Notes: a model not told the origin generated them from the letters alone. Numbered from the stretch's first letter, positions 16,561-25,267 are shown. The stretch: DNA of 64,000 nucleotides from Aeoliella sp052161615 (GCF_052161615.1 NZ_CP197417.1:5084001-5148000); one strand, 5' to 3'. Numbers and translations are program-made.

Positions 16561-17685
16561 ATGCGCATCGCCATCATGGGAGCGAGCGTCCGAGCCGCGG
16601 CGTTCTCGGCACTCGCGGCGGGTTACGAAGTGATCGCGGCGGACTTGTTCGCCGACAGCGACCTAGTCGCACGATGCCCAGCGACACGCATTGAGCCGGA
16701 CGCCGATGCGTTCGTCGATTGGCTCGCCGAACAAGATGTCGACGCCTGGATGTTCACAGGGAGCTGGGAAAACTACGCGCCGCACGTCGCGAGGATGGCC
16801 GAGCTGAAACCTCTTCTAGGAAATCCAGCAAAGACCTTAGAGGCTTGCAAATCAGCCACGCAATTGGCTGGCCTCTTCGCCGACAACCAAGTGGCGTTCC
16901 CCGAAATCACGAGCGCGCCGCCAAGCGAAGCCGGCTGGCTCACCAAATCTCACGCCACCGCCGGCGGACTCGGCGTCGACGACTGGGTTCCCGGCAGCGA
17001 AGCTCCTGAGAACTGCTACTGGCAACGCAAAATCGCGGGGCGTTCGATCTCCGCGGCTTACGTCGCGGCGGCAGGGGAGGGGAAGTTGCTCGGAGTGACG
17101 GAGCAACTGATGAATCGCAAATGGACTCATAGCCAGCCGTTTCATTACGCTGGGTCGGTAGGGCCGTTTGAGCTTCCGAAGGTCGACGTCCCCTCTCCCA
17201 GACCCTCACCCGGGTCGGGGAGAGGGGACTTAAACGCCCAGCTTCTGCACGTGGGTTGCGTGCTTGCGCGTGAGGTTGGGCTCGTTGGTGTGTTTGGCGT
17301 CGACTTTGTGCTCGACGACAAAGGGACCGCGTGGGTAGTCGACGTGAATCCTCGCTACACGGCGTCGATGGAAGTGGTCGAACGATTCGCGGGCGTCAAC
17401 ATGATCGCCGCCCACATCGCCGCGTGCACCAAGGATGAATTGCCCGAGCCCGTGAGTCGATCAGATCAATCGTTTGGCAAGGCGTACCTGTTTGCGAAAC
17501 GCAACGCGACATTCCGTGGACCACCGAGTCTCGATATCGCCGACATTCCGCACGAAGGAGACGCCATTCAGCGCGGCAAACCGATTTGCACTCTGTTGGC
17601 GGATGGCGTTGATCGCGCCGAAGTCGAGCAGAAGTTGCAAGAAAAGGCCCGAGAGTTGGAAGCCTATTTGTTTGGCGACGAGTAG
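16561..17685 (+). CDS. ATP-grasp ligase-like protein with an in-frame palindromic repeat
   Basis: A 374-residue protein. The N-terminus is nucleotide-fold (MRIAIMGASVRAAAFSALAA). The ATP-grasp core includes GNPAKTLEACKS, LTKSHATAGGLGVDDW, a strand around CYWQRKIAGRSISAAYVA and the metal-binding FGVDFVLDDKGTAWVVDVNP-RY. It resembles predicted ATP-dependent carboligases (COG2232 type); such proteins occur beside tetrahydromethanopterin C1 genes in some planctomycetes, but nothing nearby supports that role here. At residues 210-224 the sequence VPSPRPSPGSGRGDL is encoded exactly by an R1 palindromic repeat (17188-17230). This should be a surface loop between core strands. Co-transcribed with the MazG-like gene. 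Confidence 0.82.
   Translation: MRIAIMGASVRAAAFSALAAGYEVIAADLFADSDLVARCPATRIEPDADAFVDWLAEQDVDAWMFTGSWENYAPHVARMAELKPLLGNPAKTLEACKSATQLAGLFADNQVAFPEITSAPPSEAGWLTKSHATAGGLGVDDWVPGSEAPENCYWQRKIAGRSISAAYVAAAGEGKLLGVTEQLMNRKWTHSQPFHYAGSVGPFELPKVDVPSPRPSPGSGRGDLNAQLLHVGCVLAREVGLVGVFGVDFVLDDKGTAWVVDVNPRYTASMEVVERFAGVNMIAAHIAACTKDELPEPVSRSDQSFGKAYLFAKRNATFRGPPSLDIADIPHEGDAIQRGKPICTLLADGVDRAEVEQKLQEKARELEAYLFGDE
17188..17230. repeat. R1 palindromic repeat inside a coding region
   Basis: Arms GTCCCCTCTCCC and GGGGAGAGGGGAC around a GACCCTCACCCGGGTC core. It matches the intergenic R1 copy at 20216-20261 almost base for base, yet here the reading frame passes straight through it. Confidence 0.9.
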
Positions 17686-17687
17686 AA

Positions 17688-17786
17688 TTAGTCGCGGACA
17701 TACGCGGATGCGGCGGATGAACGCGGATATTGATTACAACTTGAATCCGCGTTTATTCGCTTGAATCCGCTGTGATCCGCGAATGA
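17688..17786. repeat. Interspersed palindromic repeat, family R6
   Basis: Starts ATTAGTCGCGGACATACGCG right after the ATP-grasp stop and ends CTGTGATCCGCGAATGA. The opposed CGCGGAT and ATCCGCG words match the copy at 16048-16184. Confidence 0.6.
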
Positions 17787-17814
17787 TTTCTTGGCTTAGA
17801 AGGGCAGGCGAAAG

Positions 17815-18297
17815 ATGCGACTGGGGATTGTTAGCGACACGCACGGGTACGTCGATCACACACGGCCGGCGATTCGCCTGCTTGAGAGTCTTGAGGTCGA
17901 CCAAGTGCTACACTGTGGCGACATTGGTAGCGTCGAGGTTGTTAATCTCTTCTCGGCGTGGCCCACGCACTTTGTGTTTGGCAACTGCGATTACTATCAG
18001 GCCGAGCTACGCGAAGGGATCGCAGCGGCGGGGCAGAAGTGTCACGAGCTGTTTGGCGACCTAACGTTCGAAGGCGTGCGGATCGCCCTCTTGCATAGTC
18101 ACGAACACCAACGATTTCAGCAAGTGCTCGATAGCGATGAGTATCAAGTGGTCTGCTATGGCCACACGCACGTGGCCGATAAGACCACGCGCGATGGCAA
18201 GTTGGTACTCAATCCCGGTGCCCTGTATCGCGCGCCGAAGCACTCGATCGCCATCCTCGATCTGCCGGAAATCAAGGCGGAGATCGTGGGGCTATAG
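17815..18297 (+). CDS. YfcE/MJ0936-type metallophosphodiesterase
   Basis: A 160-residue protein with the calcineurin-like set of metal ligands: GIVSDTHGY (DxH), LHCGDIG (GD), VFGNCDYYQ (GNxD), LLHSHEH, and YGHTHVA (GHTH). Length and order match the YfcE/MJ0936 phosphodiesterase family, which hydrolyses model phosphodiesters; the physiological substrate is unsettled. No signal peptide. It follows an R6 repeat and stands apart from the ATP-grasp operon. Confidence 0.92.
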   Translation: MRLGIVSDTHGYVDHTRPAIRLLESLEVDQVLHCGDIGSVEVVNLFSAWPTHFVFGNCDYYQAELREGIAAAGQKCHELFGDLTFEGVRIALLHSHEHQRFQQVLDSDEYQVVCYGHTHVADKTTRDGKLVLNPGALYRAPKHSIAILDLPEIKAEIVGL

Positions 18298-18307
18298 GGA
18301 ATTTTTG

Positions 18308-18430
18308 GAACACTAATTGACACTAATTTTCGCTAATGGGTTTTAATTAGCGTCGATTAGCGAAGATTAGTGTTCCACAAAATGGCATACGAGATTCTTC
18401 GGTCGCTTAGGCTCCCTCAGAATGACATGA
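18308..18430. repeat. R5 repeat followed by an inverted R4 repeat
   Basis: R5 at 18308-18377 runs GGAACACTAATTGACACTAA to GATTAGTGTTCC and forms a long imperfect hairpin. R4 at about 18389-18430 is the reverse complement of the 7762-7800 copy (CGGTCGCTTAGGCTCCCTCA). They lie between two convergent genes and may terminate transcription from both sides. Confidence 0.65.
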
Positions 18431-18453
18431 GGGGAGTAGGCAACCCTAACTAC

Positions 18454-18972
18454 TCAACCGGCCAAGCGATGGACGTGGTCGGGGGTGAGTTCTTCGACGA
18501 CTTGTTCGTCGTAGTAGTACTGCATGACGTAGGCGTCTTCGGTCGAGTCGTCGTAGAAGTCACGCAGCACCGCGGTGGCGCGGAAGCCGGCGTGCTTGAA
18601 GAACAACTGGGCGTTGAGGTTCGTCTCGCGGACTTCGAGCGAGATGCGTGTGCGGCGCTGGCTCGACAGTTTGCTGACGAGCTTATCGATCATCTGCTCG
18701 CCAATCGCCAGACGACGGTACTCGGGAGCCACGGCGAAGTTGAGCACGTGCAGGCGGGTCTTGTGCAACTCGTAGATCATGAAACCCACGACCCGCTCGC
18801 CGTACTCGGCCACCATGCCGATGCAGTTGCGTTGGCGCAGGCAACGGACGAAGTCTTCCTCGAACCAGGGGAACTCGAAGCTCCCTTTTTCAATTTGGAG
18901 TACTTCGCCCATATCGCGGCGGATCATCCAGCGGATGTGCACCCGCAGCTTCTCTTGATCATAAACTTGCAC
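18454..18972 (-). CDS. rimI: GNAT N-acetyltransferase, RimI family
   Basis: A 172-residue protein with the GNAT motif A (LNFAVAPEYRRLAIGEQMID, the acetyl-CoA loop R/QxxGxG/A) and RimI-like features (IEKGSFEFPWFEEDFVRCLR, ISLEVRETNLNAQLFFKHAG, DFYDDSTEDAYVM). RimI acetylates the N-terminal alanine of ribosomal protein S18. The start is a GTG at 18972, chosen because a GGAAGGAGG site stands six bases upstream; the frame is open to 19092 but the extra residues are low-complexity basic. It stands alone on the minus strand. Confidence 0.85.
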   Translation of the reverse strand: MQVYDQEKLRVHIRWMIRRDMGEVLQIEKGSFEFPWFEEDFVRCLRQRNCIGMVAEYGERVVGFMIYELHKTRLHVLNFAVAPEYRRLAIGEQMIDKLVSKLSSQRRTRISLEVRETNLNAQLFFKHAGFRATAVLRDFYDDSTEDAYVMQYYYDEQVVEELTPDHVHRLAG

Positions 18973-19319
18973 GAGGGGCCTCCTTCCGTGTCGGCCAGAC
19001 GAGGGTCGCATGTGGCAGCGTGAATGCCGCCAACCATGCGGCCTTTCTATCAGTGAGGGCCGCAAGGTAACAAAACACGCGCACGGTGCCAAGCCAAATT
19101 AATGGCCTGCTCAAAGGGCCTGCGATTCCCTATTGCTAGCACTCCGTTTGCGGGGCGTCAAGCAGTTGTAATGGCCGTGTGGATTTTGCCGACAAGTTGT
19201 ACTTGGTAAAGCGATCCGCTCAGCGAATCGACGCCGCCGATACCGATTTTATGAGCTACAGTTCCCTGGCAGCCATTCGTTCGTGCTGCCTCAGGCGTAG
19301 CTTTGCCCCCTCCCATATC

Positions 19320-20210
19320 ATGGTCGAAGAAAAAACACCGACTCTCGCCGCCGAGCTGACGAAGCGCTCGGCCACTGAGATAGCGACCGAGCGCGAACAG
19401 AACGCTTCTGCCACGACGGCACGCATGCTATCGACCCTCGCCGAAGCCGAGGCGAGTCTGGCCGAGCTAGAACGCGAGCACGCAGCCACGAGCCCTGTGG
19501 TGACGCGTCCCGTGAAGCGGACGGTCCTCGCCGTGAGTGTGGTGATTCCCGTGTTCAACGAGCGGGACACCATTCGCCAGGTCGTGGAGCGGGTGCTAGG
19601 CACCGGATACGCCACCGAGGTGATTGTGGTCGACGACTGCAGCACGGATGGCACCCGCGACGTGCTGCTGGAGCTCGATGCCCTAGAAGGCGTCCGCGTC
19701 TTCATGCACGGCTACAACAAGGGCAAAGGGGCGGCCCTGCACACGGCGTTCGACCAAGTGACGGGCGACGTGGTGCTGATCCAGGACGCCGATCTCGAAT
19801 ACAACCCTGCCGACTACGGCAAACTGCTCGCTCCGATTGAAGCGGGTGAAGCGGATGTCGTGTTTGGATCGCGTTTCCTCGAAAACGCCCGCCAAGATCC
19901 GTCGTGGGTGCATCGATTCGGTAACCGGATGCTCACCTGGATGTCGAACACCGCAACCGGTTTGCGGCTCACCGACATGGAAACGGGCTACAAAGTGTTC
20001 CGTCGCGGTGCGATCCGCGAGATGGTGCTCCGCGAGAAACGTTTCGGATTCGAGCCCGAGCTAACCGCCAAGCTCGCTCGGCGTAAGTGCCGCATCCAAG
20101 AAGTTCCCGTCAGCTACGCCAGCCGCGGGTACGACCAGGGGAAGAAGATCCACTTGGCCGATGGGCTGCGAGCCGTGTACTGCATCGTGCGGTACTCGTG
20201 GTGGGACTAA
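19320..20210 (+). CDS. Family 2 glycosyltransferase (dolichyl-phosphate-mannose synthase type)
   Basis: A 296-residue GT-A enzyme. The catalytic domain begins near residue 70 with VSVVIPVFNERDTIRQVVER, and has VIVVDDCSTDGT, NKGKGAALHTAF and the DxD motif LIQDADLEYNP. FGFEPELTAKLARRKCRIQE and VPVSYASRGYDQGKKI are typical of polyprenyl-phosphate glycosyltransferases of the DPM1/GtrB type, but there are no transmembrane helices. The first 65 residues are a charged, probably coiled-coil leader (MLSTLAEAEASLAELEREHA). ATG 19320 is preferred; ATG 19251 is also possible. Acceptor and sugar are unknown. Confidence 0.88.
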   Translation: MVEEKTPTLAAELTKRSATEIATEREQNASATTARMLSTLAEAEASLAELEREHAATSPVVTRPVKRTVLAVSVVIPVFNERDTIRQVVERVLGTGYATEVIVVDDCSTDGTRDVLLELDALEGVRVFMHGYNKGKGAALHTAFDQVTGDVVLIQDADLEYNPADYGKLLAPIEAGEADVVFGSRFLENARQDPSWVHRFGNRMLTWMSNTATGLRLTDMETGYKVFRRGAIREMVLREKRFGFEPELTAKLARRKCRIQEVPVSYASRGYDQGKKIHLADGLRAVYCIVRYSWWD

Positions 20211-20215
20211 GTGCG

Positions 20216-20261
20216 AAGTCCCCTCTCCCCGACCCTCACCCGGGTCGGGGAGAGGGGACTT
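20216..20261. repeat. R1 palindrome between convergent genes, probable bidirectional terminator
   Basis: Near-perfect palindrome: AAGTCCCCTCTCCCCGACCC paired with GGGTCGGGGAGAGGGGACTT around CTCACCC. It fills almost the whole gap between the glycosyltransferase stop (20210) and the TPR gene stop (20265). Confidence 0.85.
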
Positions 20262-20264
20262 CTA

Positions 20265-21683
20265 TCACTTCGCCCAATACGGCTGATTCTGTTGGTAGCG
20301 CGTGAGGCGTTCGCGGTAGGCGCGTTGCACTGTGGCGTCGGAGGTGAGCGTGATGGCTTGCTCCTGGTACGCGATGGCTTTGGCGAACTGACCGTCGGCG
20401 GCGTAGGCGGCGGCGAGCGTTTCCAAAACGTCGGGGCTTTCGCCTTCGCGAAGTTGCGCCAAGCGGGTCGCCGCTTCGATGGCTTTGGGTCCATTGCGAT
20501 AACGCTCCACCGGGCAGGTCGCGAGCATCCACGCCGTGCTGCGATAAGCGGCGGGCGACTGTGGATTGAGGGCCAGGGCTTGCTGAAAGTCGGCGGTGGC
20601 GAGCTCGTACAGACCTTGGTCGGCGTAGACATTTCCGCGACCAACAAACGCGTCACTACTCGCAGGATTGATGTGAATCGCCATGTTGTAGTCGGCGAGG
20701 GCTTCGGTGAGTTTGCCCATCTCGTGTAGCGCTGCACCCCGCGCGGCGTAGAGCGTCGGCTCGTTCGGGAGCGATTCAAGGGCCTCGGTGTAGTCGGCGA
20801 CCGCTTGTTGCCACCTCGCGAGCTGACTGAGTACTTCGCCACGATTGTATCGTCCGATCGCGAACGACGGGGCGAGCTCCACGACGCGGTCGAAATCGGC
20901 GAGCGCTTCGGTTTGCTTATCGTACCTTGCGAGGGTCACTCCACGGTTGTGGAGCGCTTGCCAGCAGGTGTCGTCCAGCAGCACGGCTTCCTGAAAATCC
21001 TCAAACGCAGCGTGCTCGTTGCCTGCCGTCGATCGTATCTCACCGCGGCGATTGTAAGCCCACGCGCCGAGCTTGGCGATTTCGGCCGCGGTGTCCTCGT
21101 CGGCCCCGGCGTCGAGTGCCAAGTGGCATTGCTCGATCACGTCGGTAAAGTCGCTTTGGGTCCGCGCTTCGACCGCCAGTTCGCGTGCCACGACTAGCAG
21201 CGAAGCGGCACGCGACGGCGTCGCTTCGATGTTCGCAATGGCCAGCGAAATGGCATCACGGACCGCCGACGACTTGGCGACCGGCTCGTGTACAAGTGCG
21301 AGCGGTTCGTGTGCGAGTGCGATCGGCTCGCAGTTATCGTCAATCATCACCGCTTCGCCCGCTGGCTCCAGCGGCAGTGCGATCGCGCTAGCGGGTTCCT
21401 CCGGGAGCAACCACTTGGGGAGTTCGAGTGGCGCAGGGTCCGGGGGCAAGTTCGGCAGTCGACGCGGCGCGGCCGAACGCAGTGGCTGGGCCTCGCGCCA
21501 GAAATTGGTTTGCTCGATCACGGGCAGCCTGGTGGGCAGCGTATGACGCACCGGAGCTTGGCGCGCAGGTGCCTGGTACGCGGGGGGATGGGCCACGCGG
21601 GCGGGCAACTGCTGCGCATCGGCGTGCGAATGGGCGAACACGACGATCGTCGCGGCGATCCACGTTATCCTTGCGCTCACCAT
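20265..21683 (-). CDS. Exported TPR-repeat protein
   Basis: A 472-residue protein. A signal peptide (MVSARITWIAATIVVFAHSH, ADAQ) is followed by a Pro/Ala-rich segment to about residue 150, then tandem tetratricopeptide repeats to about residue 450. Clear units are QALHNRGVTLARYDKQTEAL, SFAIGRYNRGEVLSQLARWQ, PTLYAARGAALHEMGKLTEA and SDAFVGRGNVYADQGLYELA. TPR arrays are protein-binding scaffolds; no catalytic motif is seen. The partner is unknown. It shares an R1 hairpin at its 3' end with the convergent glycosyltransferase. Confidence 0.87.
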   Translation of the reverse strand: MVSARITWIAATIVVFAHSHADAQQLPARVAHPPAYQAPARQAPVRHTLPTRLPVIEQTNFWREAQPLRSAAPRRLPNLPPDPAPLELPKWLLPEEPASAIALPLEPAGEAVMIDDNCEPIALAHEPLALVHEPVAKSSAVRDAISLAIANIEATPSRAASLLVVARELAVEARTQSDFTDVIEQCHLALDAGADEDTAAEIAKLGAWAYNRRGEIRSTAGNEHAAFEDFQEAVLLDDTCWQALHNRGVTLARYDKQTEALADFDRVVELAPSFAIGRYNRGEVLSQLARWQQAVADYTEALESLPNEPTLYAARGAALHEMGKLTEALADYNMAIHINPASSDAFVGRGNVYADQGLYELATADFQQALALNPQSPAAYRSTAWMLATCPVERYRNGPKAIEAATRLAQLREGESPDVLETLAAAYAADGQFAKAIAYQEQAITLTSDATVQRAYRERLTRYQQNQPYWAK

Positions 21684-21756
21684 GTTTGTCCACGCATCCT
21701 TTCGTGGTGCCCGGCCGCGGTGTGGCGGCAGGCCCTCTGATTGTTCTTAGGCTTGG

Positions 21757-21816
21757 TATCAAGCGTCGCAATATCAAGCGTCGTTATCTTAGACGTCGTT
21801 ATCTTAAACGTCGTCG
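21757..21816. repeat. Four-unit 15-bp tandem repeat running into the fumC stop
   Basis: Units at 21757-21771 (TATCAAGCGTCGCAA), 21772-21786 (TATCAAGCGTCGTTA), 21787-21801 (TCTTAGACGTCGTTA) and 21802-21816 (TCTTAAACGTCGTCG). The last unit supplies the stop codon and last residues of fumC on the minus strand. Confidence 0.85.
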
Positions 21817-23219
21817 GGCCGCGTCATGCTGTCGTAGTCCATCAGCTCTTCGAGCCGCTCGATGGCCATCAGCTCTAACTCGGTGACCAACTCTTTGATG
21901 GTCTTGTTCTCTTTGTGGGCCCGCTTCGCGAGCTCGGCCGACTTCTCGTAGCCCACCTCGGGGGCAAGTGCCGTAACGTTCATCAGCGAGGCGTCGAGCA
22001 ACTCGGCACATCGTTTTTCGTCGACTTCCAGGCCTTTGAGCAGCTTGTCGATGAAGACATTGATCACGTTCGCCAAGAGTTCGACCGACTCAAGGAAGGC
22101 GTCGATCATCACTGGCATCGCGACATTGAGTTCGAAGATCGAACCGACGCCACCCATGCCGGCCATGGTGACCGTGGCGTCGTTGCCCACCACGCGGCAA
22201 GCGACCTGCATCACGCTCTCGGCGATCACGGGGTTCACTTTGCCCGGCATGATGGACGAGCCCGGTTGAATAGCGGGCAGGATCAACTCGCCGATCCCGC
22301 AGCGAGGACCACTGCCGAGCAGGCGGATGTCGTTGGCGATTTTCGAGAGCGAGACAGCGATGGCCTTGAGCTCGCCGTGTGCTTCGACGAACGAATCCTT
22401 GGCGGCCTGGGCTTCGCAATGGTCCTCGGCCTCAGTAAACAGCACGCCCAGCTTGTTGGTCAGCGACTTGCACACGCGGCCCGCGAAATCGGGGTGGGCG
22501 TTGATGCCCGTGCCGACGGCGGTGCCGCCGATCGGCATGTTTTCTTGAATCCGAACCTTGGCACGCCCCGCGCGAATTTCGCAGTAGTGGGCCTGCGCTG
22601 CGTAGCCGGCGAACATCTGACCCACGCGAATCGGCGTGGCGTCCATCAAGTGGGTGCGGCCGACCTTGATGATCTTGTCCCACTTCTCGGCTTTGTGCTT
22701 CAGCTCTTTGTGCAGGCGTTCGAGCGCGGGTTCCAGCTGCTGGTCGATCAGCTTGGCCGCCGCGATGTGCATGGCGGTGGGGAAGGTGTCGTTCGACGAC
22801 TGCCCCATGTTGACGTGGTCGTTGGGATGGACGCCCCCTTCGGCCTTGGTGGTCGCGCCGAGGCCGAGCTTCTCGTTGGCGAGCGCGGCGATCACCTCGT
22901 TGGCGTTCATGTTCGTCGACGTGCCGCTGCCGGTTTGGTAGACGTCGACGGGGAACTGGTGGTTGTGTTTTCCTTCGGCGATTTCGGCGGAGGCGGCGAT
23001 GATGGCCTCGGCCAGCTTGCGGTCGAGCTTGCCAAGTCCCAGGTTGGCTTCGGCCGCCGCGGCCTTCAGTTCGCCGAACGCCTGAATGACGCTAGCCGGC
23101 ACAGGGCGGTTGGCGATGGGGAAATTCTCGACGGCTCGCGCGGTGCTCGCGCCGTACAGGGCATCCATGGGCACCTGCATTTCGCCCATGGTATCGCGTT
23201 CAATTCGGTATTCGGTCAT
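21804..23219 (-). CDS. fumC: Class II fumarate hydratase
   Basis: A 471-residue protein. The signature GSSIMPGKVNPVIAESVMQV is intact, along with TGSGTSTNMNANEV, GQSSNDTFPTAMHIAA and GRTHLMDATPIRVGQMFAGY, all typical of FumC rather than aspartase or argininosuccinate lyase. It converts fumarate to malate in the TCA cycle as an iron-free tetramer. Its length is the family norm. The last residues (RPDDV) and stop lie in a 15-bp minisatellite. It is divergently oriented to trpC. Confidence 0.95.
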   Translation of the reverse strand: MTEYRIERDTMGEMQVPMDALYGASTARAVENFPIANRPVPASVIQAFGELKAAAAEANLGLGKLDRKLAEAIIAASAEIAEGKHNHQFPVDVYQTGSGTSTNMNANEVIAALANEKLGLGATTKAEGGVHPNDHVNMGQSSNDTFPTAMHIAAAKLIDQQLEPALERLHKELKHKAEKWDKIIKVGRTHLMDATPIRVGQMFAGYAAQAHYCEIRAGRAKVRIQENMPIGGTAVGTGINAHPDFAGRVCKSLTNKLGVLFTEAEDHCEAQAAKDSFVEAHGELKAIAVSLSKIANDIRLLGSGPRCGIGELILPAIQPGSSIMPGKVNPVIAESVMQVACRVVGNDATVTMAGMGGVGSIFELNVAMPVMIDAFLESVELLANVINVFIDKLLKGLEVDEKRCAELLDASLMNVTALAPEVGYEKSAELAKRAHKENKTIKELVTELELMAIERLEELMDYDSMTRPDDV

Positions 23220-23360
23220 GACAATTGCCTATCAAAGTGGGTGTGCAAATCGGTTCGGCGCATGCTAGCACACACCCGCTCGCGCGCCGATAATAGGAGG
23301 TTCGTCCGGGTGGGGGAATGCCAAGTATTGTGATCCACCGGTGCCGGAATGATCAATGTC

Positions 23361-23399
23361 CAAGGACCCATGACCCGATGCGGCATGCGGGGGTCCTTG
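23361..23399 (+). promoter_or_regulatory. Stem-loop in the trpC leader
   Basis: Arms CAAGGACCC (23361-23369) and GGGTCCTTG (23391-23399), perfectly complementary over nine pairs, with a 21-base loop. It lies 35 bases upstream of the trpC ATG, where no Shine-Dalgarno sequence is apparent. It could be an attenuator or a leader structure; there is no obvious Trp-codon leader peptide. Confidence 0.4.
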
Positions 23400-23433
23400 C
23401 CCTTCGCTTCGTGACTCTTGAAACTTACCCTCC

Positions 23434-24225
23434 ATGTCCACCATTCTCGATAAGATCGTCGCCACCAAACGCCAAGAGATCGCTGCCGCCAAAGTGGGCC
23501 AGCCGCTCGCCGAATTGCGGGCGCAGCTGAAAGATGCCCCGCCGGTCCGCGATTTCCACGCGGCGATTGCCGCCCCCGGGCCGATCAAGCTGATCGCCGA
23601 GGTGAAGAAGGCGAGCCCGTCCGTGGGGCTGATCCGCGAGGACTTCGACCCCGTGGCGATCGCGAAGATTTACGAGCAGCATGGTGCGGCATGCCTCAGC
23701 GTGCTGACGGACGAGCAGTACTTCCAAGGGCATCTCGACTACCTGCGGGCGGTTCGCCAGGCCGTGGGCATTCCGGTGCTGCGGAAGGACTTCGTGCTCG
23801 ACGAGTACCAACTGGTCGAAGCCCGCGTGGCGGGTGCCGATGCGGTGCTGCTGATCGCCGAGTGCCTGACGCCGGCGGAGCTAGCAACGCTGCACGCCCA
23901 GGCGAACGAGCTGGGGCTTACCGCTTTGGTCGAACTCTATGAGCCGGCAAACCTCGAGCACGTTCTGGCGGCTGGCGCAACGCTCATCGGCGTCAATAAC
24001 CGCAACCTGCACACGTTCGAAGTCAACCTGAATCACACGCTCAACATCCGCAAAGCGGTGCCGGACGACAAACTGCTCGTCGGCGAGAGTGGCATCAGGA
24101 CACACGCCGACGTCCGGCTGCTAGCAGACGCGGGTGTGAATGCGATCCTGGTAGGCGAATCGCTGATGCGGCAAGCGGACATTGGCCGAGCGGTGGACGG
24201 GCTTCTGGGAATAAGTTCCCATTGA
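23434..24225 (+). CDS. trpC: Indole-3-glycerol-phosphate synthase
   Basis: A 263-residue TIM-barrel enzyme. IGPS motifs are clear: LIAEVKKASPSVGLIREDFD (catalytic Lys), VLTDEQYFQGHLDYL, VLRKDFVLDEYQL (second catalytic Lys), GVNNRNLHTFEVNL and LLVGESGIRTHADV. It closes the indole ring in tryptophan synthesis. It is monofunctional (no fused TrpF) and away from other trp genes, as is common in planctomycetes. The start MSTILDKIVATKRQEI is the family norm. Confidence 0.95.
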   Translation: MSTILDKIVATKRQEIAAAKVGQPLAELRAQLKDAPPVRDFHAAIAAPGPIKLIAEVKKASPSVGLIREDFDPVAIAKIYEQHGAACLSVLTDEQYFQGHLDYLRAVRQAVGIPVLRKDFVLDEYQLVEARVAGADAVLLIAECLTPAELATLHAQANELGLTALVELYEPANLEHVLAAGATLIGVNNRNLHTFEVNLNHTLNIRKAVPDDKLLVGESGIRTHADVRLLADAGVNAILVGESLMRQADIGRAVDGLLGISSH

Positions 24226-24292
24226 GCGTCTGTGATGCTTTCTGATATTTAGGTCCCTGCATTCTTCCATTTTGGTGCTTTGGACCTAACCC

Positions 24293-25258
24293 ATGTTCGT
24301 GCTCGCTCAAGCTGCCGCTGCTACTTCAACCACGCCGGTTGTCAAAGTGACTACTGCCAGCGTTCCCGAGCATGTCGTCGCGCTCAAGAAGCTGATGATG
24401 TTTCAGTTCGATCTGTCGCCGACGCAGTGGGTGTCGTTGGCCGAGTACTACGGTACGCGAGTCGCGCTACTATTCGTGCTGCTGACCCTTGCGTGGACGC
24501 TGGCCGGGTGGGCATCGGGCTTTGTGAAAACCAGCCTGCGAAAGTTGCGGTTCGACGAAACGCTCACCCTGTTCCTCGCCAAGCTCACTTGGTGGGGCAT
24601 CATCCTACTTGCGGCGCTTGCGTGCTTATCCAGGTTTGGCGTCGAAACAGCAAGTTTCGCGGCCATCCTTGGTGCGACCGGCTTTGCGATTGGCCTCGCG
24701 TTTCAGGGAACCCTATCGAACTTCGCCGCCGGGGCCATGCTGTTGGTGTTTCGCCCCTACAAGGTAGGCGACATCGTCAACGTGGCGGGTTTCCTCGGCA
24801 AGGTGGACGAGATTGAGCTCTTCACCACCACAATCGACACCTTCGACAACCGCCGGATTATTGTGCCGAATAGCTCCATCTTCGGCGCGGTGATCGAGAA
24901 CGTGACGTACCACAAAAAGCGTCGCGTCGATGTCGAGGTTGGAGTGTCGTACGCTGCCGATATCGACGAGACACGCCGCGTGCTGACCGAAGCGGCCAAC
25001 GCCACCGAGGGTGCCTACACCGAACCCGAGCCAGCTATTGTATTGATGGCCCTAGGTGCGTCGAGCGTGGATTGGTCCGTACGCGTGTGGGCTCCCACCA
25101 GCGATTTCGGCGACGTGAAGCAAGCGCTCATTCGCTCGGTGAAGATGCATCTCGACGCCGCGGGGCTGGAGATTCCGTTCCCGCAAATGGACCTGTACGT
25201 CAAGCAGGTGGCGGGATCCAAGACGCAGCTCGACTCGCAATCGTTCCGCGCGGCGTAG
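24293..25258 (+). CDS. Mechanosensitive channel, MscS family
   Basis: A 321-residue protein. Three hydrophobic helices (about residues 55-78, 100-118, 122-145) precede the pore-lining helix and beta domain: LGATGFAIGLAFQGTLSNFA, AGAMLLVFRPYKVGDIVNV, TFDNRRIIVPNSSIFGAVIE. These are the classic MscS TM3 and beta-domain motifs. It acts as an inner-membrane tension valve. An Ala/Thr-rich N-terminus may be a signal peptide. It lies 67 bases after trpC on the same strand, and co-transcription is possible. Confidence 0.92.
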   Translation: MFVLAQAAAATSTTPVVKVTTASVPEHVVALKKLMMFQFDLSPTQWVSLAEYYGTRVALLFVLLTLAWTLAGWASGFVKTSLRKLRFDETLTLFLAKLTWWGIILLAALACLSRFGVETASFAAILGATGFAIGLAFQGTLSNFAAGAMLLVFRPYKVGDIVNVAGFLGKVDEIELFTTTIDTFDNRRIIVPNSSIFGAVIENVTYHKKRRVDVEVGVSYAADIDETRRVLTEAANATEGAYTEPEPAIVLMALGASSVDWSVRVWAPTSDFGDVKQALIRSVKMHLDAAGLEIPFPQMDLYVKQVAGSKTQLDSQSFRAA

Positions 25259-25267
25259 ATGCTCCAA

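Noticed and set aside
21915..23333. 472-codon plus-strand open frame over fumC
   Set aside because: Complementary-frame shadow of a highly conserved enzyme; composition is His/Arg/Gly-rich with no motif.
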